Shown in pieces: positions 1 through 12,000 of a DNA stretch of 31,340 nucleotides. The stretch covers positions 1 to 31,340 of the IMG/VR virus record IMGVR_UViG_3300021376_000229; one strand, 5' to 3'. Position 1 is the first letter of the stretch; every line of letters begins with the position of its first letter. This stretch comes from a virus. A program made the translations under genes and the position numbers. Below the pieces are notes generated by a model. That model searched no databases. It had not been told where the DNA came from and saw only the letters and a list, made by a program, of their open reading frames with translations.

Positions 1-3000
1 CTCAAATTCCAGAATTTTTATCTGATGAATCTCCCCTTCTTGTAGATTTTCTTACTCAGTATTATAAATCATTAGAATATCAATCTGGATCTATTGATAT
101 TATTTCTAATATTACTAAGTATAAAAACAGCAAAAAGTTTAATAATATAGATTTAATAGAAAAAACAACTTTAACTTCTAATATTTTAACTTTTGATCAA
201 ACTATAAATGTAACATCAACTAAAGGTTGGCCTGATACATATGGACTTTTAAAAATAAATGATGAAATTATCACATATACTTCAAAAACTAATACTTCAT
301 TTGAAGGTTGTATTAGAGGATTTAGTGGAATTGAAAATTTAAAAGCTTTAGATAATCCTGAATTTGCAATATTTTCATCTACTCAATCTTCAGAACATAG
401 TTCTGGATCTTTTGTTAAAAATTTAAGTAATTTATTTTTAATAGAATTTTTTGAAAAATTTAAATATGAATTTTTACCTGGATTTGAATCCAGAGATTTC
501 TATAAAGATTTATCTATAGAAAATATATCATACAAAATTAAAGATTTATATTCATCCAAAGGAACTGATCAATCGTATAAACTTTTATTTAAAATTTTAT
601 ATGGTTCTGATATTGAAATTATTAAACCACAAGAATTTACATTAACTCCATCATCGAACTCATACTTTATAACAAAAAATATTCTTGTAGAAAAAATTTC
701 TGGTGGTAATCCAATAGACATTAAGGGTAATTTCTTATTTCAAGAAATTGCAGGTATCGGTACAGTAAGCGCTTCTATATTTAATGTTGAGTATAGACCA
801 GTATCCGATAAAAACTTTTATGAAATTTCTTTAGATAGCACATCTTTCACAGGAAAGTTTCAAGCTTCTGGTAAGACAAGAATATTGGAAGATGTTGCAG
901 TTAATTCTAATAATATTATAGTTGATTCTACTGTAGGATTTGCTAATTCTGGGTCACTTTTAGTAAAACCAAAAAATTCTGATTTCATTACAATTAATTA
1001 CTCTGGAAAAACTATTAATCAATTTACTGGAGTTACTAATGTATCGAAACCTCTTGATTTTGGATTGGATTTAGTAGAATCAAAATTTGCATTTAGTTAT
1101 GTTGGATTAGGAAATACATCTAAAGTTCAATTTAGAGTAGTTAATGTTATTGATAGTATTGATTTTTCTAAAACATCAAATCTAAGAGTCGGAGATACGA
1201 TATCTCTATCAGGTTTTGGTAGAGATTTATTTAATAGATTTGAATTTAATAGTTGGATTTATAATATTCCTACAAATCATAATATTAATATTATATCTCA
1301 AGTTGATGCAACTAAGTATAGAATAGAACTTTTTGATAAAATTTATTTTTATGCGGGTGAACAAATTTTACTAGTAAATTCGACTGGACAAACTTTTCCG
1401 GTTAATATTGTTTCTGTTGAATATTCGCCGTCAGACACAGTTAAAAAATATAGCCAAAAAATTGTAGTTCAAATAACAACTTCTGGATCTTTTAATATTT
1501 TAAGTGCTATCAAAATAAGAAAAAAAATCTATAAAGCAAATCATTTTAGTAATTATTTTAATAATCTAAATTTGATACCAACATCAGTTCAAAATACATA
1601 TATTGATTCAAATGAAGAATACTTTTATGTAACCTCTTCAGGATTACCAAATTATACTATTTTTTCTACTGATAATAAAAAATCTTTATCAACTAATGTT
1701 GGAATTTCTAAGACTGATGTTTTTAATGTTACTGATCATAATTATTTAAGTGGAGAAATAGTTTATTATCAACCTCAACAAGTATCAGGAATACAAACAG
1801 GAATTTATTTTGTTACTAAAGTTGATAATAATAAATTAAAATTTTCTTACAGTAGATCTGATGTTTTTTCAAAAAAATATATAACAACTACTATACCAAT
1901 AACTAATGATATTTTATATAAAAGTGGGTATGAAAATAAAACCTTAAAACATCAAAAGTTATTAAAAAAATTTCCTTTTAATCAGATAAAATCTTCTTTT
2001 GATGATTTAAATAAAAGAACTACTTTTAATAGAGAAATCGGTCTTTTAAATAATGGAGTTCAATTACTTTCTCCAACATTATTTGACGAAAACATTTATT
2101 ATGGAGCTATAACTTCGATTAATGTTACCAATGAAGGGCAAGACTATGATGTAATTGATGTTCCACCCATAGAAATAAAAGATGAAACTGGATCTGGGTG
2201 TAAAGCACATGTAAATCTTTCTGGAACAGTTAGAGAGATTAAAATATTAAACGCTGGATATGGATATCAAGAAAAACCAAAAATTACTATTGTTGGTGGA
2301 AACGGCAAAGGTTGTGTATTAGAATCAAATCTCGTCAGCACACAAGTTTCCGTAGGATTTAAAGCAGATTTGAATGTAGCTTCGGCAGACAATACCATAC
2401 AGTTTTTAACAACTATTCCTTTTGAAGATGGTGAACAGGTAGTCTATGATTCAAATAATAATAGTAATATTTTAGGAATTGTTAATAGTTCAACATATTT
2501 TGTTGGAATTTTAACGGATAATAAAATTAAATTATTTAATAATAAAATAGATGCTCTCCAAAAAATAAATGAAATAGATATTGTTGGAGTCTCCTCTGGA
2601 TTCCATTTTATAAGAACTTTAAAAAATAAAAATACTTTTACAAAGATTTATGTAAAAGATCCTGGAGAAGGATATTCAAATAGAAAAATAAAAGTTCCAT
2701 CTGTACTTTCAGCCGATAATAGAACTTTAGGTATTAATACTTTTGATTCTTATATTTTTGCAAAAAATCATGGATTTTCTAACGGAGAGGTTGTAATATA
2801 CAGTTCTACCGACACTGCGATAAGCGGACTATCATCCGTTTCATACTACAAAGTTAAAGTCATAGATAATAATAAATTTAGACTTTATAATTCTGGAGTT
2901 AGCACTTCTTTAAGCGATGAAAATTATATAAAAAATAAATTTGTTAAATTCAACTCTTTAGGAATTGGAACTCATATTATTGGATATCCTCCCATTGAAG

Positions 3001-6000
3001 TGCATGTAGAATCAAAATCTGGAACAGGAGCCACTACAAATATAAAATCAGAGCTAAAACCAATTGTACTGGGTTCTATCGAAGATGTTTATGTTGAAGA
3101 TGGAGGTATTGGATATGGATGTACAAATATTATTAATTATCACAGAAGACCAAATACTGGAATTGCAAGTATAACATCTGAAGCTATTTTAAAACCAATT
3201 ATTATTAATGGTTCAATAGTTGATGTTCAAATCATAGGTAGAGGAAACGGTTTTAGAGAAAATTCTGAAATAGTAATTTCTGGAGAAGGAAGCTACGCAC
3301 AAATAGAACCAATCGTAGAGGATGGAAAACTTTCTAATGTAAATATAGTTTTTGGTGGGGTGGGTTATAACTCAAGAAATACAATATTAACATTAAAAAA
3401 TAGAGGACAAAATGCTAAATTCTTGACAAATGTAAATGAATGGAAAATAAATCAGGTAATCAAATCTAAAGTTTCTATTAATAATAATGATGATGGAATT
3501 ATATATTCATCTAACAATATAGACCTTGGACTACAATTTACTTATTTTTATATTCCTAAAAAATTAAGATATCAATTATCAGATAATTTGGGAGAAAATA
3601 ATAAAGAAAATACCGGTACACTTAATCATTCTCCAATTTTGGGTTATGCATATGATGGAAATCCCATTTATGGTCCATATGCATATGATACAACAACTGG
3701 TGGATTTATACGAAGAATGAATCCTGGTTACACATTGAATGTAGATTTAACCCCAGGCAAAAGACCACCACTATTTGAAAATGGATTTTTTGTAAATGAT
3801 TATATTTTTGATGGCTCTGGAGACTTAGATCAACATAATGGTAGATTTTCTATAACTCCAGAGTATCCTAGTGGAGTTTATGCATATTATAATAGTATTG
3901 ATGTTAATGCATCTAACGAACCTATTCCCAGATACCCATATGTAGTTGGTCCATATTTTTATAATACCCCAGTAGAAGAAAACTTTTTACCTGGATTTAA
4001 TCAAGATTTTAATATTTTTAATACTAGTCTAACTAGAAATGTTGGTCCATACTATTTAAATTCTGCCAATTCTTCTTATGACCTAATAGATAAAGTTTTG
4101 GAAGAGTATAAACAAGAATTTGTTGTAACCGAAATAAACTCTGGTAAAATAGAAAACGTATCTATATTTTCTGCTGGAGATAATTATAAAGTAAATGATC
4201 CTGTAGAAATAGATATAAGTGACACGGGAGGTATACAATCAAATATCGTTGTAAGTGAATTACAAGGTAGAGAAATTCAAAATTTCAGTTTAATTGAAGA
4301 TAAAATAACTGATTATGAAGTTATAGTTTCTACTTTTGGTGCCACTATAAAAACAAGTTCGCCACATCAAATTAAAAATAATCAACCAATAGTATTAAGT
4401 GGAATATCAACAATTACTGCAAGTGGACTGGAAGGCACCAAAATTGTTCAAGTTGCAGAAAAACAATCTCAACTATTGGAAACTATAGGTGATTTAAATA
4501 CAACTGGCATATCAACTTTTATAAAAGTAAAAGATATAACTGGATTTAAATCAAATGATTTTATAGGAATAGGAACAGAAATTCTGTTAATTACTAATAT
4601 TGATGTTAACAGATCTGGATTTTTTGTGAATAGAATTCAAAATACAGGAATTCATTCTGTTGGAATTGACACTGTAGTTTTACTTTCAAAAGAATTTAAA
4701 GTTTTAAATAGTGTTTCTGACGAAAAACCATTAAATGATTCAAGTAATTTTAGACTTGAAAACTATACTACATTTTTTGATCCAAGATTTACTGTAGGTA
4801 TTGGCACCAGTGGTTCAACTCGGAATGTTGTGGGAGTTGGGAGTACGTCACAATTTAAAACTATCTTTATTCCACAAAGAAGTATATTCATTCCTGGTCA
4901 TAAATTTTTCACCGGTCAACCATTGATTTACAATTCTGGATCTGGAATTGGAGGTACATCTTTATTTGTAAATAATGTGGGATCTGCAATTTCATTTAAA
5001 TTACAAGATAATCAATTAGTTTATGCCGTTAATCTGGGTAGAGATTATATTGGACTATCGACTATTGGGTTTACTAGTTCTATAGGAATAGGCACCACTA
5101 ATAATAGTTTAGAATTTTGGGATCAACAAAAAGCCTATGGAGTAATAGGAGCGGCTCACTCTTTAACTACTATAAATCCAAGAATAACAGGAACACTACA
5201 AAAAAGTGTAGGCATAGTAACAACAAAAACAAATCATAATTTAAAAGTTGGCGACATCATAAAATTTAATTTATCTACGACATTTAATGAAGTTGTAAAA
5301 GTTATTTTTGATCCTGTAAATAGAAAAATTTTAATGCGAGAAATTGCATTTACAAATAATAATGTATCTGTTGATGATAATTCTATAAATGTTTCTTCAT
5401 ACACAGGAAATATTAATACAGGTGATAAACTTGTGTATATTGCACAAAATCCAATTAATGGGTTGTCAAATTATGGAATTTATTATGTTTCAAAAACTAA
5501 TTTCAATTCTATAAAATTATGTCAATATAGAAGCGACATACTCGAATCTAAATTTATTGATTTTTCATCAACAGGAGGATCTAGCCAAAAATTATATTTC
5601 ATTAATCCTCAAATTAGTTGCATAAGAACCACAAAAATAGAATTTGATTTATCAGACTCTAGTCTATTCAATTTAAATTTGCAATTTTATTATGATGTAA
5701 ACTTTATTGAGCGTATTAATGAAAGAAGTGGATTTTTTGTAACTAGATCTGGAATTCCTGGAAATACTGGTGCAAAAGTTATTTTGGATCTTTCATCACA
5801 AAATTTTCCCATATATTATCAATTTCTTTCTAAGGGATCTTCTGAAGAAAATAAAAAACAAATATCTACAGATTATGATGTATTATTAAATAATAGAATT
5901 TCAATAATAAATCATCAATTTAATGATAACTTTGTAGTGTCTACCGTAGTATCAAGTAAAGAATTTATATTTGATAATAATAAAAAATTAACCGAGATTG

Positions 6001-9000
6001 AAAAACAAATTATTAATCAAATCACAACCAAGTTTTCTTATAAAACAACATCTACTAATGCTTTGGGGCCGATATCAAAATTAAAAATCAATTTTGCAGG
6101 TAGGGGATATAAAAAATTACCAACTATTAAAAAAATAAAAAGCGTTTTAGGAACAAATGCTGTTATAAAAATTACCTCTCCAAAAATTGGTCGAGTTGAA
6201 ACTTTTGATAGAGTAAAAGATGGATTTGATTATCCAACAGATCCAACGCTTTCGCCATCTTTAAGTGTGCCAACTATTATTGGAATTAAAGATATACGAA
6301 CCATAGATTATATTGGAATAATTACTGGAGGTAAAAGACTTAATACTGCTCCAAAATTAATAGTAAGAAATGATACTAATGGCATAGAACTCAATTCCAA
6401 TATAGCTGGAGGATCTGTAGTTTCTGTAGATATTATTAAAAATTCTACTTCAATATCAAATCCTCTTGAAATATTTACAATACATAATTCAAATGGATAC
6501 GAAATAGATTCAGTTTCTATTGCCGGAAATTTAGTAACTTTAGAATTAACAAATAATCTAGCTTCGAATAATCCATTTATACCTTCAGGATTTGGTCAAA
6601 CAAGTTATACATTTCCATTTGTTGTAGGAGATCAAATTTTTATTGAAAATTGTAGACTAACACCATCTACTGCACAGTTAGCTAATTTTAACTCATCTTC
6701 ATACGATTACCGATTTTTTGATGTTGTAGGAGTTAGTTCTTTTAATAATACTGTTACTTATAGTATGACAGGAATTGCTACTGGTGGTTTTGGTACATAT
6801 GATGATGATTTTGGCTTAGGTACAGTCATCAATAAAAAAGATTTACCAGTTTTTGAAATGGTGTTAAAAGATGATGTAAATTATTTTTCCAATGAAAAAA
6901 TATCCTCCGCAAAGTTTTCTGGAGTAATATTGGAGAATGGTTGGGATAATAAACTCAATCAAATGAGATTAAAAAATATTTCTGGTCAAATAAATGTACT
7001 AGATAAAGTTTTTGGTGAAACTTCAAGAATTAACGGAACGGTTGAATATTTTGATACATTTAATTTATATTCTACATTAGGAGTTTCTCGTGATAAAACA
7101 TCTTCAATAGATCTTTCCTCTGGTATATTAAATGAATATTCTCAAAGAATATCCGATAATTTTTATTATCAGAAGTTTTCTTATTCAATCAGAGGCAATA
7201 TACCATATAATATTTGGAGAGAATCTGTAAGATCTATTGTTCATCCATCTGGATTTAAGGAATTTTCCGATTTAGAAATACTAACACAACCAACATTAAA
7301 TGAAGTTAATGTTGGAACCTCTAAATCAACAAACATGAGACCAAAGTTGTTAGATACAGCCTCATCTACATTTATTAATGTTGATTCAATAGTAAATTTA
7401 AATGATACACCAAATTTTGCTAGAGTTTATGAGGAAGAAACTGCAGCAGACGGATCCATTCAGAATATATTTTTTGATGGCGGTATTGATTTAAGTCCTT
7501 TCATAATAAACAAAACAAATAAAGTTATTCAGGTCGATGATATAAGTAATCAATTCGACGGGACTTCAATACAGGATTTGCGTGATAGATTTGCTGATGC
7601 ATCTGATTTGATAGATGGCAACCGACTATTCATTCAAGAAGAAGTTGTAGGATTTATAACTGCTACTTATCCTGGAATTACCACCAATCCAGATTGGGAT
7701 AGAGATGTTTGTGCAAGAGATGTGGGATTGGTTGTTGATGCAGTTTCACACGATCTCAAATATAACTCAAATAACAAAACAGTTGAAGCAGCACTTTCAT
7801 ACTGGTCAACTCCAGGTGGAATAAATTATGTGGCTGGAGAAACTACCGAAACAATAGCGGGATTTAAGTATATTGTCGATTTAACTAAGTTTATTATTAA
7901 TAATACAGGAGTTAAAACTTCATATCAACTTGCTAATTCAGTTGGCATTAATAGTTTAGTTTATAATAATATAACTGGTATTACAACTGTTGGTACTACA
8001 ACCTCTCATGGACTTTCAACTACAACTAAAAATTATGTTGTTTTAAAAAATATAACTCTTTCTTGTAATTCTGGCGGGGGAATAACTACTGCAATTTTTC
8101 CAAGTTTAGGCGCAGGGCCAGATGGAAACGCTTCTCTATCACCCAAGGGGTTTGTTTATGAAGTTGAGATTATTGACTCCACTAAATTTAGAGTAAATAC
8201 CGGTCCTTCAACTATAACCCATAATTATGTAAATGGAGGAACAGTTCAAAGAGCATTTATATCTACCACACAGTATTTCAATACCACAATTTTACGAGAT
8301 ATTAATTGTAGTCCGTCTTATAGCGAGAACTGTTGTGCAGATGTCCAAAGTGCAATTAGTAATTATATTGGAATTATTACTTCAGTAATTGGAATTGGAG
8401 TAACTGCCGCTCCAAGCATCATAACATATCCATCTATACAAAGAGGTGGAGGTATAGTTGGACTAACAACATTTAAATTAAAAAATAATGGAACTCCCTT
8501 ATTTAAACATCAAGTTTCCAGTAATAATATCAATTCCGTCACTGATACATTCATAATTCCAAATCACAATTTTCAGTCTGGTCAAGAATTGACATATTCT
8601 TATTCTAATGGAAGTCCTATTGGAATTGCTACAACTTCTTATGTTTCGGGTATAACTTCAACTTTAATACAGGTTCATAATTTTGATGGCACTGCAGTTC
8701 TTGAAAATGGATATTCTGTTGCGATAACGACAAGTATAACTGGAGTGGGTACAGTTCTAGTACCGGTTGGACCAATTTCGAAATCATATGTTCAAGTCAT
8801 TGGAGTAACAACAACTGGATCCACGGCTGAATTTACAGTATTCAGATCATACTCTTCAACTACTGGTCAACCACTTTCGACTTCAATATTACCTACTAAA
8901 GGTGGTAAGGGATATTCTGTGGGACAAACTGTTTCTATTGCGGGAACTTATTTGGGTGGTACTACTCCCGACAATAATCTTACATTTGTAATTTCAAAAA

Positions 9001-12000
9001 CTGGACCAACTGTAATTTCTGGGCAATCGAATCAAAGTTATCTTTCCGTTCCTTCTAATGATTCATCTGGAGCTACTTTTGATATTTCTAGAGATTCTTC
9101 TGGAGCAATTAATTTTGTTGGAGTTTTAAATGGTGGATCTGGATATGCATCTACCTCTATAGTTTCTGTTGCTGGAACTTATATCGGAGGCACAGATTCA
9201 AATGATAATTTGAAATTTAGTCCACTTGAACTGGGCACTAAAGTTTTACCACAATCTCTCTTTGTATATAAACTAAATGATAATGAATTTAAATTATCTG
9301 GATTGTCCACCAGTGTATTTTTAAATATTACTGGTGTAGGTACAGCTATTCATCATCTCGAATACAAAGAACCAAATCACAGTATATTGGTGTCCATTGA
9401 TGGGATAATACAAAAAGCTTTGACTAGAAAATCTTTAAATGTTTCTTTAGCTTCCAGTGTTTCGACAGCATCGACAACAATATTAACCATATCAGCAGGT
9501 ATCTCTTCATTAAATACGGGGGATATTATTAATTTAGCAAATGAATTGATTTCAATTAAAACAATTGGTATATCTTCTGCAAATCAAATAGAGGTTGTAA
9601 GAGGACATTTTGGTTCAGTCGCAACATCACATACTGTTGGAACATCTGCCACTGTTATGACTGGTAATTTTAATGTTGTTGGAGATATAATATATTTTGA
9701 TACTGCTCCATATGGAAAAATAGGTCGAGTGGGACTACTAACAGGATCTACTTTTAGTGGTAGAGTTTTTAGTAGAAAATTTGATCCCAGCACTCCCCAA
9801 GATAAAAATTTACTTATTGATGATTTATCTCTATCTTTTACTGGTATAGCTGCGACACAGTTTACTATAAAATCTAAGGGACAAACCGTAAATACTTTAT
9901 TTAATAATGTTAATAGTGGCACTGAAATAAGTAATAATCCAATAATACTAATCAATAATGTTGCACAAAATCCATTTGATGATTTTACGATTGATGGATC
10001 TGGAACAAACACACTTAAATTTATATCTGGAGTTCCAAAAGCAGGAAAAATATCTAGAGTTGCTGTATCAACAAGTCATGGATATATTCCAAGAATTGGA
10101 GCAGCTGCAACTGCAGCCGTATCTGTTACTGGAACCATTAGCAGTGTTAGTGTTTCTGGTGGTGGATCAGGATATAGATCTGCCCCCGTTGTCAGCGTTG
10201 CAGCCACTGTTGGATTTGGTGCAAGTATAACTGCTTTAGTTAGTGCTGCTGGAACAATAACTGGATTCACAATTGTAAATGCTGGAATTGGATACACTAT
10301 AACCTCGCCACCAACCGTTGTAATCGGAATACCTACTGGATATAGTAATCTTGGTTTAGCGTACACTGGAGGAACATCTGGCGTGGGCCAGCAAGCTAAA
10401 ATAACAGTAGAGGTTGGTTCTGGATCAAGTATTATTGACTTTAAATTCGATAATTCCGGAATTGGTTATAAAGTTGGTGATAAATTAAAAGTGGTTGGGA
10501 TACCAACTATTCATAGTGGATCATTAACAGAATTTGTTTTAACGGTAGATGCAGTAGAAACTGACTCATTTAGTGGTTTTTATCCTGGTCAATTTATAAA
10601 ATTTGATGATATTTCTCAATTCTTTAATGGATTTAGGAAAAAGTTTACTCTTTCTACAACTATAAATGGGGTAAGACAAGTTCTTGGACTAAGAGTTCCT
10701 ACTGGAACAAATTTAGATGTAACAAATAATATTTTTATATACATAAACGATGTATTACAGATTCCAAATTTATCGTATAAATTCTCTGGAAGTAGAGTCA
10801 TATTTACTGAGGCACCTAAACCTGGATCAAAATGTTTTATCCTGTACTATAGAGGATCATCTAATGATGTTGAGTTGGTTGTACCACCACCAACAATTAA
10901 ACCTGGAGATAAAGTAATAATTCAAGAAAATCCAGAAGATCCTTTTGATATTTCTCAATTTGACCGCGTTGTTAAAAAAATAGTCGCTGCTGATCAATTA
11001 GAAACTTTCAATTATTATTCGGTTGGTATAATAACCAATCCAACAAAAATTAGACCTCTTACTTGGCAAAAACAAGATAGTGATACTGTGATTAGTGGCA
11101 CATTATATTCCAAATCTAGACCAAATCTTCAAAGTAATATAAGACCTTCTGCAACTATCATTAAAACTATTCAGCCACAAGATAGTACAATATATGTTGA
11201 TAATGCATATCCTCTTTTTACCGATGTAGATGGTCTTAATGAAGATGTGAGAGATATTTTAATATTTGAAGATAAACCTATTACACCAGCTTCAGCACAG
11301 GCTATAGTTTCTACTTCATCTACAATTTCTTCTATTGTTGTAACAAATGGTGGAGTCGGTTACGCAAATACACAATCACCAAAAGTAATTATTTCAAAAT
11401 CTGTTATTGCATTAAAAGATCCTATTTTTGATTGGAAAAACGCAACCGGTTTAACTACATCATATAATTTAAAATCTGTACAATATAAAGACAAATTTGT
11501 TGCTATCGGAAGTAGTTCGGTTTTTGTTACAAGTTCTGATGGAATATCTTGGCAAGTTGGCACAGTTGGATTTAGTCAAACTTCCAATTTTAATTCAATT
11601 CAAGTAGTCGGTGTTGGTACAAGTAATTTGTTAGTTGCTGCAGGAACGGCGGGTAAAATTATAAGAGCTACAGACAATGGATCGACTATTTCCAGTTGGA
11701 CTAAAATTCCATTAGAAGAAGATATTATTGTTTTAGGTATAGGAGCTGTAGGTAGAGTAGGTAGTGCATATACAGGGACATTTAATCAAATAGTATATTC
11801 TAGTTATGCTAATGCTTGGGTTGCTGTTGGGGCTGGTGGATCCATTTTTGTTGGTAATGGCATAAGTACAAATAGTTTTGTTAGTAGATATTCCGAAACA
11901 TTATCAGATTTTAATAGTGTTACATTTGGAAATACTTATTTTGTTGCTGTTGGTAACAATGGGGTAATTCGAACTTCTAATAATGGAACAATATGGGAAA

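Noticed and set aside
885-887. TTG at 885 as the start of the giant gene
   Set aside because: The same frame is open without a stop back to base 3 and encodes sequence that continues the protein smoothly, so the start is upstream of the window.
9584-10366. Minus-strand and alternative-frame open frames of 90-142 codons within the giant gene
   Set aside because: They lie opposite repetitive GGxGY-coding DNA, have no ribosome binding site and their hydrophobic composition is the complement of the Thr/Ser/Gly-rich plus-strand code.
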